Shown here: piece by piece, positions 31,645 to 40,143 of the stretch | Position numbering within the stretch: the first letter of the stretch is position 1 | Layout of the letters: every line of letters starts with the position of its first letter | Source of the DNA: Deltaproteobacteria bacterium | GTDB lineage: Bacteria; Myxococcota_A; UBA796; GCA-2862545 | NCBI GenBank assembly: GCA_016938035.1 | Contig: JAFGVK010000107.1 | Coordinates: forward strand, 1 to 64,000 | Direction of reading: 5' to 3' | Length of the DNA stretch: 64,000 nt | The notes under the pieces: generated by a model | The model's input: only the letters and a program-made list of their open reading frames with translations | The model's database searches: none | What the model was told of the DNA's origin: nothing | Translations under genes and position numbers: made by a program

Positions 31645-32721
31645 CTAGGCGATGACCGTCGCGGGCGAGGGCGGCAGGAAGCGCGCCAGCAGGGTGAGCC
31701 CCCGCAGATCGCGCACCTCTTCCCCAAGGTCCGGGATCATCCAGACCGGCACCTGCCCGTGGCTCCGCACCAGCGCAGCGGCCTCCTCCCCCTCGCGTCG
31801 GGCCTCCCTCCGCTGCGCCGCGGCAGAGGCCACCAGCCCGTCGAGGGCGCGCCCCCAGACCACCCCCTCCACCCCCGCGGGGGGCTGAAGCTCCGCGATG
31901 GGCTCGACAAGACCGGGATCTCTGGTGGTACGGTTCACAAAGAAGCCCGCCAGACGCATCTGGCGCCCCTCCAGCACCCCGAGGAATTCGCGCACGTCGT
32001 GGGACTGCGTGTTTCGGGCGGCGGTGACCAGGTAGTAGCCGGTCCGCTCCCGGTCGTGCAGCCACTCGTGCACCGCCCTGTGCCGCTCCCGGAAGCCCGC
32101 GGACAGGCCGGTGGTGAGCGAGAAGAACTCGGCGATGTCTCCCAGGACGTGGTCGCCAGCGATCCGGCGCAGCAGCCCGGTGACCCTGCGGCCGGCCATC
32201 GCCAGCAGGCCCTTGCTCGGCCGCAGCAGCCCCTCCAGCACCCGCTGGTCAAACACGCCGCGCATCCGCTCCGGCGCCCTGAAGAACTCGACCGTCTGCC
32301 GGGCGGGGGGCGTGTCGAGCACCACCACGTCCCAGGCCCCGCTCTGCACCAGCTGGTACAGCTTCTCGTTGGCCATGTACTCTTGAGAGCCGCCCAGGCG
32401 GGTCGAGACCTGCTCATAGTAGCGGTTGCCGAGGAGGCGATCGCGGATCTCGTCGCTGGGCGCGTAGCGGCGGATCACCTCGTCCCAGGTGGCCTTGCGA
32501 TCGAGCATCAGCGCGTGGAGGGTCCCAGGCGCGTCCAGTGGTACCGGCACCGGCTCGTTGCCGAGCCGCTCCACCCCCAGCGCGTCCGCGAGGCGGCGAG
32601 CGGGGTCGATGGTGAGCACCACCACCCGGTCTCCCTCCTGCGCGCAGCGCAGGGCCAGGGCCGCCGAGGTGGTGGTCTTCCCGACCCCACCCAGGCCGGC
32701 GCACACCAGCAGCCTGGTCAT
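31645..32721 (-). CDS. ArsA/Get3-family ATPase, second of pair
   Basis: A 358-residue P-loop ATPase of the ArsA/Get3 (anion-transporting) family. The N-terminal deviant Walker A is GLGGVGKTT (9-17), with TIDPARRLADALG and VVLDTPPARQTVEF as the switch regions. The start ATG at 32721 overlaps the upstream ATPase stop (ATGA), so both are coupled. The family normally shuttles tail-anchored proteins or arsenite. Paired ArsA-like ATPases also occur in actinobacteria (mycobacterial Rv3679/Rv3680), a precedent for a two-subunit complex. Confidence 0.85.
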   Translation of the reverse strand: MTRLLVCAGLGGVGKTTTSAALALRCAQEGDRVVVLTIDPARRLADALGVERLGNEPVPVPLDAPGTLHALMLDRKATWDEVIRRYAPSDEIRDRLLGNRYYEQVSTRLGGSQEYMANEKLYQLVQSGAWDVVVLDTPPARQTVEFFRAPERMRGVFDQRVLEGLLRPSKGLLAMAGRRVTGLLRRIAGDHVLGDIAEFFSLTTGLSAGFRERHRAVHEWLHDRERTGYYLVTAARNTQSHDVREFLGVLEGRQMRLAGFFVNRTTRDPGLVEPIAELQPPAGVEGVVWGRALDGLVASAAAQRREARREGEEAAALVRSHGQVPVWMIPDLGEEVRDLRGLTLLARFLPPSPATVIA

Positions 32722-33641
32722 GACACCTCCAGCGACGCGGCGATGCGCGCGGCGAACTCGGCGATGGCCGCTGGTCCGAGCGGCCCTCGGTGCAGGCGGG
32801 GCAGCTCGATCACCGGCACCCCCTCCAGCCCCCGCGCCAGCAGCGACCGCCACTCGGACTGGTCGATCACCCGGCGCATCACCTGATCCCCGTGCGCGAC
32901 GAGGTGGGGCGCAGCCCCTACCAGGGCGGCCCGGGCCAGCCCCCAGGGGACGTCCTCCCCGGTGGGGGGCGGCTCCACCTGGTTGAGCAGCACCGCGGCG
33001 ACCTGGGCCCGCCTGGGCCCCAGCGCCTCGACCAGCTCCAGCGTCTCGCGCGCGGGCAGCTCCTCTGGCAGGCTGACCAGGGCCAGCGCCGTCTGATCAG
33101 GGTCGCGGAGCAGGGTGTCGATCTCGGAGGCCAGCTCGTACAGCGGCCCCATCCTGGTCATCTCCATCATCGTGGCGGAGGTGTCCAAAAAGGAGAGCCC
33201 GTGCCCCGTGGCCGGCGCGTCGAGCACCACCAGGTCGTAGTGGACCTCGTCCTGGTCGGGCGCGTCGATCATGTGGAGCAGCTTCCCGAGCTGCACCAGG
33301 TCGTGCAGCCCGGGCACCGCGTCCAGGAAGGCCCCCACCACCCGATTGGAGAGGAAGAGGCGGGCCAGCGCGGCCACCTTGAGGGTGCGCAGCCCGTACT
33401 CGTCCAGGCACTCCCACGGGGTGAGCGAGACCGCGTCCACCCCCTCAGCGACGCGCTGCGCCGCGTAGCTGCGATTTGAGAGGCCCATCATCGCCGGGAC
33501 GCTCCCCGCCCCATACAGCTCGACCACCGCCGCTCTGCGCCCTCTCTGAGCCGCTGCCAGCGCGATCGCGGAGGCCGTCGCCGTCTTGCCGACGCCTCCC
33601 TTGCCGGTCACCACCACCACGCGGGCGTCCAACAGGCGCAC
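32718..33641 (-). CDS. ArsA/Get3-family ATPase, first of pair
   Basis: A 307-residue ATPase related to the downstream one. The deviant Walker A is GKGGVGKTA (13-21). Switch I/II segments include VVELYGAGSVPAMMG and VVLDAPATGHGLSFL. A 33641 GTG start is chosen because AGGAGG lies five bases before it; the frame stays open to 33713 without a second good site. It is the first gene of the coupled pair, which probably forms a heterodimer. It diverges from fmdB. There is no arsenite-resistance gene nearby, so arsenic export is unlikely. Confidence 0.85.
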   Translation of the reverse strand: MRLLDARVVVVTGKGGVGKTATASAIALAAAQRGRRAAVVELYGAGSVPAMMGLSNRSYAAQRVAEGVDAVSLTPWECLDEYGLRTLKVAALARLFLSNRVVGAFLDAVPGLHDLVQLGKLLHMIDAPDQDEVHYDLVVLDAPATGHGLSFLDTSATMMEMTRMGPLYELASEIDTLLRDPDQTALALVSLPEELPARETLELVEALGPRRAQVAAVLLNQVEPPPTGEDVPWGLARAALVGAAPHLVAHGDQVMRRVIDQSEWRSLLARGLEGVPVIELPRLHRGPLGPAAIAEFAARIAASLEVS

Positions 33642-33705
33642 AGGACCTCCTTGCCGAGTCGAGGCTCGGTCCCTATATCCGGGTCCGCGACTGTGAGGTT
33701 CTCCT

Positions 33706-33918
33706 ATGCCCATCTACGAATACGCCTGTGAGTCCTGCGGACACCGCTTTGAGCGCCTCGTCCGCCACGACGCCCTGCCCCCAGAGTGCCCCGAGTGCGG
33801 GGAGCCCACCCGCAAGCTGGTGAGCGCCGCCTCCTTTCAGCTCAAGGGATCTGGCTGGTACAAAGACCACTATGGTCTGAAGTCGGGTGGCAGCGCGGCC
33901 AAGGCCGGGGGCGAGTGA
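33706..33918 (+). CDS. FmdB-type zinc-ribbon protein
   Basis: A 70-residue protein of the FmdB/CxxC_CxxC_SSSS family. It starts MPIYEYACESCGHRFERLVR, with the first CxxC at 8-11 and the second CPEC at 28-31, and a C-terminal low-complexity tail (SGGSAAKAGGE). The family is common near metabolic genes and its role is uncertain. The ATG is preceded by a TATATC hexamer (33674-33679). The folD GTG follows directly after its stop. Confidence 0.85.
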   Translation: MPIYEYACESCGHRFERLVRHDALPPECPECGEPTRKLVSAASFQLKGSGWYKDHYGLKSGGSAAKAGGE

Positions 33919-33919
33919 G

Positions 33920-34774
33920 GTGAGCGTCACCCTCCTCGACGGCCGCGCCCTCTCCCGCGAAATAAACCAAGCGGTCAAGCGTCAGGTCGCGACCCTGAGC
34001 CGCCCGCCGGGCCTGGGGGTGATCCTCGTGGGTGAGGATCCCGCCTCGCAGGTCTATGTGGGGCGCAAGCAGCGCGTGGCGGAGGCCCTCGGCCTGCTCC
34101 ACGTCCAGCGCACCCTGCCCGCGGACATCACCCAGGAGGCCCTGCTCGCCGAGCTGGACGCGCTCCAGGGGAGGGACGACATCGACGGGGTGCTGGTGCA
34201 GCTGCCCCTGCCCGACCACCTCGACGCCGACGCGGTAGCGCTCCGGCTAGACCCGGCCAAAGACGTGGACGGGCTCTCGCCGGTCAACGCGGGGCTGCTA
34301 GCCCTCGGGCGCCCGGCGATGGTGCCCTGCACCCCCGCGGGGGTGATGCGGATGCTCGAGCGCGGCGGGGTGCCGCTCTCGGGGAAGCGCGCGGTGGTGG
34401 TAGGTCGCTCCAACATTGTCGGTCGCCCCATCGCCCACCTGCTGGAGCAGGCGAACGCCACCGTCACCGTGTGCCACTCGCGCACCGCGGATCTGGCCGA
34501 GGAGGTGGGCAGAGCCGACGTGATCATCGCCGCGGTGGGCAGCCCGGAGCTGGTGCGCGGCGCATGGATCCGGCCAGGCGCCGCGGTGATCGACGTGGGG
34601 GTGAACCGGCTGGAGGACGGGTCGCTGGTGGGCGACGTGGAATTCGCGGCTGCCGCGGAGCGCGCCGCGGTGCTGACCCCTGTGCCGGGGGGGGTGGGGC
34701 CCATGACCATCGCGCTGCTGATGGAGAACACCCTGCGCTGCGCCCTCGCCAGAGGGGCCGCAGAAGGCCGCTGA
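33920..34774 (+). CDS. folD: Bifunctional methylene-THF dehydrogenase/cyclohydrolase FolD
   Basis: A 284-residue enzyme that interconverts 5,10-methylene-, methenyl- and 10-formyl-tetrahydrofolate using NADP. VGEDPASQVYVGRKQR carries the catalytic Tyr46 and Lys50. DGVLVQLPLP, the AKDVDGLSPVN loop, VVVGRSNIVGRP (dinucleotide fold) and TPVPGGVGPMT are hallmark motifs. It starts with GTG at 33920, two bases after the fmdB stop. It lies upstream of gcvT-gcvH, fitting supply and use of methylene-THF. Confidence 0.96.
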   Translation: MSVTLLDGRALSREINQAVKRQVATLSRPPGLGVILVGEDPASQVYVGRKQRVAEALGLLHVQRTLPADITQEALLAELDALQGRDDIDGVLVQLPLPDHLDADAVALRLDPAKDVDGLSPVNAGLLALGRPAMVPCTPAGVMRMLERGGVPLSGKRAVVVGRSNIVGRPIAHLLEQANATVTVCHSRTADLAEEVGRADVIIAAVGSPELVRGAWIRPGAAVIDVGVNRLEDGSLVGDVEFAAAAERAAVLTPVPGGVGPMTIALLMENTLRCALARGAAEGR

Positions 34775-34832
34775 GAACAGTGACGCGGACGGCGGGTTCG
34801 GGATAGACAGCACCCCTCCCACAGGAGCCGTC

Positions 34833-35927
34833 ATGGAAGACCGCCGCACCCCGTTCACCTCCCTCCACGAAGCCGCCGGCGCCCGCATGGTGTCCTATGC
34901 CGGCTTCTCCATGCCCATCCAGTACAGCGGGCTGCAGGAGGAGCACCTGCGGGTGCGATCTGCGGTGGGGATCTTCGACGTCTCCCACATGGGCGAGATC
35001 CGGGTCAGCGGCCCCAAGGCCCTGGAGGCGGTGCAGCACCTGGTCACCAACGACGCGGGGCGCCTGGAGGTGGGACACGCCCTCTACGCCTGCATCTGCA
35101 ACGAGCGCGGCGGGGTCGTAGACGACACCATCGTCTACCGCACCGGTGCGTCCGAGTTCATGCTCTGCGTGAACGCTGCGAACCGCGCCAAGGACTGGGC
35201 GTGGCTCACCAGCCACAACCCTCACCCCGACCAGGCCACGATGGTGGACGAGGGCGACGACTGGGCGCAGATCGCCATCCAAGGGCCCAGGGCCGCAGAG
35301 CTGGTGAGCGCCCTGGGCGGAGCCCACCTCGCCGACCTGGGGACGTACCACTTCGCGCTGGACCAGGTCTTCGCGGGCGTCGCCGGCGCGATGGTGGCCC
35401 GCACTGGCTACACGGGCGAGGACGGCTTCGAGGTCTACCTGCCCGCACAGCTCGCGGAGCCGGTCTGGACCGCGCTGCTCGACGCGGGCGCCCCCCTGGG
35501 GGTGCTCCCGATCGGGCTGGGCGCCCGAGACACCCTCCGGCTGGAGGCCCGCTTCTGCCTGTACGGCCACGAGCTGGGCGACGAGATCTCACCACTCCAG
35601 GCTGGCCTGAACTGGACCATCGGCTGGAAGAAGGGCGACTTCATGGGCCGCGACGCGCTGCTGGCGCGGAGGGGCAAGGAGCCGCACCGCCTCGCCGGGC
35701 TGATCATGCAGGACCGCCGCATCCCCCGCGAGGGGATGAAGGTGATGGCGGGCGGGGAGGAGGTCGGCTGGATCACCTCTGGCACCCACTCCCCCTCGAT
35801 GGAGCGAGGGGTGGCGATGGCCTACCTCCGCCCGGACCTGCTCACCGAGGGCACCGAGGTGCAGGTGGACGTCCGCGGGCGCTTGGCCCCGGCCCAGGTC
35901 TTCAAGGGTCCCTTTATCAACCGCTGA
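34833..35927 (+). CDS. gcvT: Aminomethyltransferase (glycine cleavage T protein)
   Basis: A 364-residue T protein that transfers the methylene group from the lipoyl-bound aminomethyl of H protein to tetrahydrofolate. Landmarks: LHEAAGARMVSYAGFSMPIQ, FDVSHMGEI, ARTGYTGEDGFEVYLPA, LGARDTLRLEARFCLYGHEL and the C-terminal IGWKKGDFMGRDAL. AGGAG lies before the ATG. TAGACA at 34804-34809 may be the -10. It is followed after 18 bases by gcvH; gcvP is not in the window. Confidence 0.97.
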   Translation: MEDRRTPFTSLHEAAGARMVSYAGFSMPIQYSGLQEEHLRVRSAVGIFDVSHMGEIRVSGPKALEAVQHLVTNDAGRLEVGHALYACICNERGGVVDDTIVYRTGASEFMLCVNAANRAKDWAWLTSHNPHPDQATMVDEGDDWAQIAIQGPRAAELVSALGGAHLADLGTYHFALDQVFAGVAGAMVARTGYTGEDGFEVYLPAQLAEPVWTALLDAGAPLGVLPIGLGARDTLRLEARFCLYGHELGDEISPLQAGLNWTIGWKKGDFMGRDALLARRGKEPHRLAGLIMQDRRIPREGMKVMAGGEEVGWITSGTHSPSMERGVAMAYLRPDLLTEGTEVQVDVRGRLAPAQVFKGPFINR

Positions 35928-35945
35928 TTCCCACAGGAGCACGCT

Positions 35946-36329
35946 ATGAGCATCCCCGCTGACCGCAAGTACACCTCCCACGACGAGTGGGTCCTCCTCG
36001 ACGGCGACATCGCCACCATCGGGATCACCGACTTCGCCCAGGACGCCCTCGGCGACCTGGTGTTCATCGATCTGCCCGAGGCGGGCGCGACCTTCGCGGC
36101 GGGCGACGCCCTCTGCGAGGTGGAGTCGGTCAAGGCGGTGGCCGAGGTCTACGCCCCGGTCGGCGGCGAGGTCGTCGCAGTGAACGAGGAGCTGGACGGC
36201 AGCGAGGGCACGGTGAACTCCGACCCCTACGGCGCTGGCTGGCTGCTGAAGCTGCGCGTCACGGACGCCGCTGAGTTGGACGCGCTGATGGACGCCGCCG
36301 CCTACGAGGCCAAGGTCTCCGAGAGCTAG
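35946..36329 (+). CDS. gcvH: Glycine cleavage system H protein
   Basis: A 127-residue lipoyl carrier protein of the glycine cleavage complex. The lipoylated Lys63 lies in EVESVKAVAEVYAP. Start MSIPADRKYTSHDEWV is standard, with AGGAG before the ATG. It shares a transcript with gcvT and ends at a long hairpin before the convergent sigma factor gene. Confidence 0.97.
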   Translation: MSIPADRKYTSHDEWVLLDGDIATIGITDFAQDALGDLVFIDLPEAGATFAAGDALCEVESVKAVAEVYAPVGGEVVAVNEELDGSEGTVNSDPYGAGWLLKLRVTDAAELDALMDAAAYEAKVSES

Positions 36330-36350
36330 GCGCCATCCCCCCAGACGCAC

Positions 36351-36383
36351 CGCGCCCCAGAGGTTCATGGCCTCCGGGGCGCG
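36351..36383. terminator. Long hairpin between gcvH and the sigma factor gene
   Basis: CGCGCCCC (36351-36358) and GGGGCGCG (36376-36383) pair, extended by AGAGG/CCTCC with one mismatch around a 7-base loop. Convergent position, so probably a bidirectional terminator. The stem is about 13 bp. Confidence 0.65.
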
Positions 36384-36396
36384 CGGGCTGTGGGGA

Positions 36397-37272
36397 CTAG
36401 GCGGCGACCGAGAAATCCTCCAGCAGGCCGCGACGGCTCTGGTGCCTCAGCTTGCGCAGGGCCTTGATCTCGATCTGCCGAATGCGCTCTCTGGTGAGGG
36501 CGAAGCGGGCACCGATCTCCTCCAGAGAGTAGGCGGTGGGCTCGCCGATGCCGTAGCGCATCCGCACGACCTTCTCCTCGCGGAGGGTGAGCGAGGCCAG
36601 CGCGCGCTCGACCTGGAGGGTGAGCGCAGCCTGCTCCAGGGCCTCGCCGGGCTGCGGGGCGTCGTCATCCGCGACGAAGCTGAGGACCGAAGACTCGGAG
36701 TCCTCGGTGATGGCTGCGTCCAAGCTCAAGGTCTCGGCGGTGATCTTGACCAGGTCCGCCACCTCCTCCTCGTCGATCTCCAGGTGCTCGGCGAGCTCGG
36801 AGATGGTGGCCTCGCGACCCAGCTTCTGGAACATCCACTTGCGGGTCTGGTGGATGCGATTGACCACCTCCAGCTTGTAGATGGGGACCCTGATGGTGCG
36901 GATCTGCGACTCGATAGCCCGGACGATGGCCTGGCGGATCCACCACGAGGCGTAGGTGGAGAACTTGAAGCCCTTGTGGTAGTCGAACTTCTCGACCGCC
37001 CTCATCAGCCCGATGTTGCCCTCCTGGATCAGGTCCGAGAGGGGCATCCCGCGGTAGGCGTACTGCTTGGCGATGGAGACCACCAGCCGCAGATTGGCCA
37101 CGATCAGCTCGGCGCGGGCCCGATCACCGTCGACTCCTCCCGCCTCGATGCGCATCGCGACCGCGACCTCCCGCTCCGCGTTGAGGAGCCGCACCGCCCC
37201 CATGTCGCGGAGGTAGGTGTTGAGGGGGAGGGACGCGTCGTCGGCCTGGGTGCGGGGGGTAGGGCTGGACAT
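36397..37272 (-). CDS. Sigma-70 family (group 2-type) sigma factor
   Basis: A 291-residue sigma factor. It lacks region 1.1. Region 1.2 ([11 protein letters not shown]) is followed by region 2 ([40 protein letters not shown] and [13 protein letters not shown]), region 3 ([14 protein letters not shown]) and region 4 ([20 protein letters not shown]). It is of the RpoD/RpoS type rather than an ECF factor. The chosen ATG at 37272 has AGGAG six bases before it; an upstream frame extends to 37332. Upstream lies an almost perfect sigma-54 promoter (37307-37321) and a palindrome, so this factor is probably under RpoN control. Confidence 0.92.
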   Translation of the reverse strand: MSSPTPRTQADDASLPLNTYLRDMGAVRLLNAEREVAVAMRIEAGGVDGDRARAELIVANLRLVVSIAKQYAYRGMPLSDLIQEGNIGLMRAVEKFDYHKGFKFSTYASWWIRQAIVRAIESQIRTIRVPIYKLEVVNRIHQTRKWMFQKLGREATISELAEHLEIDEEEVADLVKITAETLSLDAAITEDSESSVLSFVADDDAPQPGEALEQAALTLQVERALASLTLREEKVVRMRYGIGEPTAYSLEEIGARFALTRERIRQIEIKALRKLRHQSRRGLLEDFSVAA

Positions 37273-37306
37273 GAGCTGCTCCTGGAAGGTCGTTGCCCCA
37301 CATAGA

Positions 37307-37321
37307 GCAAGCATCGTGCCA
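37307..37321 (-). promoter_or_regulatory. Sigma-54 (-24/-12) promoter of the sigma factor gene
   Basis: On the minus strand TGGCACGATGCTTGC matches the RpoN consensus TGGCAC-N5-TTGC exactly, with the invariant GG and GC at the right spacing. Transcription would start about 12 bases downstream, leaving a short leader with AGGAG before the ATG at 37272. The strongest promoter-type signal I found for this factor. Confidence 0.75.
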
Positions 37322-37442
37322 CACCTCCCCATGCCTGACCCCCGGCGTGTATTCTGTCACCAGTGGTCGTTTCTCCCTACGCAATCGTCACGAGCTCGGC
37401 AGCGCCCCCCAGCCCGGCAGGGTGCGCCAGGACTGGGACGAC

Positions 37443-37459
37443 GTACAAAAATCTTGTAC
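37443..37459 (-). promoter_or_regulatory. Palindrome GTACAA-N5-TTGTAC, possible activator site
   Basis: A perfect 6-bp inverted repeat (GTACAA, AAATC, TTGTAC on the plus strand) sits about 125 bases upstream of the -24/-12 promoter, a typical place for a sigma-54 activator site. It is AT-rich in a GC-rich surrounding, which makes it stand out. Which regulator binds is unknown. Confidence 0.5.
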
Positions 37460-37624
37460 AACGACCAAGGACTGGACACCGCGGCCAGCGCCGAGGAGCG
37501 CGCGTCCCCGCTGGGGACGGGGCAGCCAGGAGGAGGAGCAGGCCCGTGCCAGGCCGGAGCTCGCGCTGAGGTGCCCTGTCGGCGCCGAGGGGGGAGGCGC
37601 AGCCGCAGCCCGCGCCCTCGCGGC

Positions 37625-38668
37625 CTACTCCCCTAGGGCCCCCAGCGGGTCGTCGGCCTCGCAGAGTGCCTCGGCCCGCGCCAGGAAGCGCCCCCAGTCG
37701 CCCCCCTCCTCGGCAAACATCGCGGCGAAGGCGTCTCCGCCGCGGTTGTAGACCTTGAACTGCGCCAGCCTGGCGTTGTTCCAAGGCTCGCGCTCCGCCC
37801 AGGCCCGCGCCTTGTCTGGACGTTCCAGGGGGAGCGCCTCTAGCCTCGCAGGGAGCCCGGCGTAGAGGGCCTCCTTGCGGAACCTGCGCGCGCCAGGGCT
37901 GAGGGTCTTGTCCTTGTAGACCGCGTCCAGCTCCTCGTACAGGCCGTGCAGGGCCTGGTTGAGGGTGGCGCTGTCCTGCCGCTTCACCAGCGCCTGGACG
38001 TAGGGTTCGCTGTCCGGCCCGTAGGTGTCGGCGAGGTAGGCCAGGGCCGCCTCGCGGCCGGTGAACTGGGCGAGGGACTCGTTGAACTGCACCTGCCCGG
38101 GACACCACACCGTGGCGTGGGTGAGCTCATGGAGCAGGGTCTCTGCCAGGCGGTACTCGGTCCAGTCGAGCATCGCGGGCAGGACAGGATCTCGGAACCA
38201 GCCCAAGGTCGAGTAGGCCCCAGCGGTGCGGACATACACCTCGTAGCCGCTGGCCTCGAGCCTGGCAGCCTCCTCTCTCGCTGCTGTCTCATCGAAGTAG
38301 CCGAGGTAGGGGACGCTCCCCACCACCGGGAACCACCACCTGCGCGGGCGGAAGGCGAGGGGCTCGCAAGCGGAGACGTTCCAGATCTTCTTGTCAAAGC
38401 CGAGCGCCACCGCCTCGTAGTTGTCGATGGGGTTCAGCCCGATCCGGTCTCCGAAGGCCTTGATCCGAGCGATCTGCCGCAGGCGCTCCTCCTGAGGCGC
38501 GGTCAGCGCCCCGCGAGCCAGCACCTCGTCCGTAGACACCCGCGCCTGGAGCAGGGTGAGCTGCCCCACCCCCTGCCGAGCGAGGTAGCCGGGCATGGAT
38601 CTGGGCGAGAGCGCCCAGATCGCGAGTCCCCCCAGCACGAGTCCAGCCACGAGGTGCCGCCTGTCCAT
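37625..38668 (-). CDS. Predicted aminopeptidase (COG4324-like), membrane-anchored
   Basis: A 347-residue zinc metallopeptidase-like protein. A short N-terminal anchor (RRHLVAGLVLGGLAIWAL) is followed by a soluble domain. LLHELTHATVW gives the HExxH site (His180, Glu181, His184), and NESLAQFTGREAA gives a third ligand (Glu197), as in the COG4324 predicted aminopeptidases. The GSVPYLGYFD segment is also typical. I start it at ATG 38668, with GGGAG upstream, rather than at 38704. Its substrates are unknown. The gene diverges from the TolQ-like gene. Confidence 0.8.
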   Translation of the reverse strand: MDRRHLVAGLVLGGLAIWALSPRSMPGYLARQGVGQLTLLQARVSTDEVLARGALTAPQEERLRQIARIKAFGDRIGLNPIDNYEAVALGFDKKIWNVSACEPLAFRPRRWWFPVVGSVPYLGYFDETAAREEAARLEASGYEVYVRTAGAYSTLGWFRDPVLPAMLDWTEYRLAETLLHELTHATVWCPGQVQFNESLAQFTGREAALAYLADTYGPDSEPYVQALVKRQDSATLNQALHGLYEELDAVYKDKTLSPGARRFRKEALYAGLPARLEALPLERPDKARAWAEREPWNNARLAQFKVYNRGGDAFAAMFAEEGGDWGRFLARAEALCEADDPLGALGE

Positions 38669-38757
38669 CCGCGCTCCCGGTAGTGAGGGCCCCCCTCCCC
38701 ACAACCAGTGCGGACAGGCGCCACCGCCCAGGCTACTACGAGCGCTCGGGAGGCGCG

Positions 38758-39375
38758 ATGATCGAGTACGTGATCAGCGGCGGTCCGGTGATGATCCCCA
38801 TAGGGCTGGCCTCGGTAGTGGCCCTGGCGGTGTTCCTGGAGCGGCTGTGGTCCCTGCGGCGGGCCAGGGTGCTGCCCCACGCCCTGCTGATGGAGGTGAT
38901 GGAGCAGCTGCGCCAGGGTCGGCACGACGACGCGCTGGTGCGGTGCCGCAGCGCGGACGTCGCGGTGGCCCGGGTGCTGGAGCAGGCCCTGATCTGCCGT
39001 GACAAACCCCGCGAGCGGGTGCGCGAGCGGCTGGAGGAGATCGGCAGGCGCGAGGCGGCGGAGCTGGAGCGCTACATCCCAGTGCTCGGCACCATCGCGT
39101 CGATCTCGCCGCTGCTCGGCCTGTTGGGGACCGTGGGCGGCATGATCCTCACCTTCCAGATCATCCAGGAGCAGGGGCTAGGGAACGTCGGGAACCTGGC
39201 CGGGGGCATCTCCCAGGCGCTGGTCACGACCTTCGCGGGGCTCTCGGTGGGGATCCCCGCGGTGGTGGGAAACCGCTACCTCCTGGCGAAGGTGGACGCC
39301 CTGCTCCTCGACCTGGAGGAGGCCTCGCTGGGGGCCCTGGACCTGCTCTACGGCGAGCAACGGGAGGAGCCGTGA
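38758..39375 (+). CDS. TolQ/ExbB/MotA-type proton channel subunit
   Basis: A 205-residue inner-membrane protein with three hydrophobic segments (about 8-30, 105-130 and 150-175) and the conserved YIPVLGTIASISPLLGLLGT/VGGMI-type core. Such proteins pair with an ExbD/TolR protein and use proton flow to energise TonB or the Tol-Pal complex. GGGAGG lies before the ATG at 38758, and TACTAC at 38734-38739 may be the -10. The next gene overlaps it by four bases. No TonB or TolA gene is nearby. Confidence 0.92.
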   Translation: MIEYVISGGPVMIPIGLASVVALAVFLERLWSLRRARVLPHALLMEVMEQLRQGRHDDALVRCRSADVAVARVLEQALICRDKPRERVRERLEEIGRREAAELERYIPVLGTIASISPLLGLLGTVGGMILTFQIIQEQGLGNVGNLAGGISQALVTTFAGLSVGIPAVVGNRYLLAKVDALLLDLEEASLGALDLLYGEQREEP

Positions 39376-39818
39376 GGTTCGCGGGCGCGCGCCGGGCCGA
39401 TCCGATCCTGGACATCACCCCCATGATCGACATCGTCTTCCAGCTGGTGCTGTTCTTCATGGTGTCCACCACCTTCATCAACGCCCCTGGGCTCCAGGTG
39501 GACCTCCCCAGATCCTCGTCCCAGGTGGTAATCTCCGACGCCCGGGACGTGTCGATCTGGATGACCTGCGGCACCAAGGCCGCGGACGGCTCGTGCAGCG
39601 AGGGGGCGGTCTACGTGGAGGACAAGCCGGTGAGCGCCGCCGCGCTGAGCGACATCTTCAAGCGGGCAGCGGCCAGAGACCCCGACACCCTGGTGGTGCT
39701 GAAGGCCGACGTGGGCGTGCGCCACGGGCAGGTGGTGGCGGTGATGGACCTGGCCCGCTCGCACGGGCTGACCCGCCTGGCTATCGCCACTGAGGTGCCA
39801 GAGGGGGGCGGACTCTAG
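39372..39818 (+). CDS. ExbD/TolR-type stator protein
   Basis: A 148-residue single-span membrane protein. The N-terminal membrane segment ILDITPMIDIVFQLVLFFMV contains the essential proton-carrying Asp20, followed by a periplasmic domain (about 45-148) with the repeated TLVVLKADVGVRHGQVV pattern of TolR/ExbD. The GTG start overlaps the TolQ-like gene (GTGA). The two should form the proton channel unit. Confidence 0.92.
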   Translation: MRFAGARRADPILDITPMIDIVFQLVLFFMVSTTFINAPGLQVDLPRSSSQVVISDARDVSIWMTCGTKAADGSCSEGAVYVEDKPVSAAALSDIFKRAAARDPDTLVVLKADVGVRHGQVVAVMDLARSHGLTRLAIATEVPEGGGL

Positions 39819-40143
39819 CGCGGCCACCGGGGACGCACGCCCGTCGCCCCTCGGGCGGCTTCGCCGTCGGCGTCCGCCCGTCGTCCGCGACAGACGCCTA
39901 CCCGCGCACGCCTCCCGAACCGGGCTTCGCCCTTCGGCCGCCACGGACGCACCTGCCTCGATGGGCGAGGACCAGCGGAGCCCCTCGGCGCGCCAACGGG
40001 ACTGGATGCACTTCCTACCCTGACTCTGAGGACCTGTGACGCCCTCAACGCCCCACGACACGCTCGCGCGCTTGGCGCGCTCCGCACCCTCAGTTATCCT
40101 GAGCGTACCGCCCTCCCCCTCCCCCTCTCCCGCCTGGTGCTCC
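39819..40143 (+). other. Unexplained spacer with stem-loops
   Basis: This is 325 bases between the ExbD-like gene and ftsB. It holds a hairpin at 39915-39937, with CCGAA/TTCGG and GGGC-TTC-GCCC arms around a CC bulge, and an imperfect direct repeat (CCACCGGGGACGCACGCC near 39824 and CCACGGACGCACCTGCC near 39941). CTCAG-TTATC-CTGAG (40090-40104) is another small hairpin close to the start of ftsB. No known RNA family is recognised. A small RNA or a multi-part terminator/leader is possible. Confidence 0.35.

Larger units (their letters stand above)
37273..37624. other. Regulatory spacer upstream of the sigma factor gene
   Basis: These 352 bases lie between the start of the sigma factor gene and the end of the aminopeptidase gene, both leftward. 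They contain the sigma-54 promoter and, about 125 bases upstream of it, the palindrome at 37443-37459. I see no gene in it. Confidence 0.5.
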
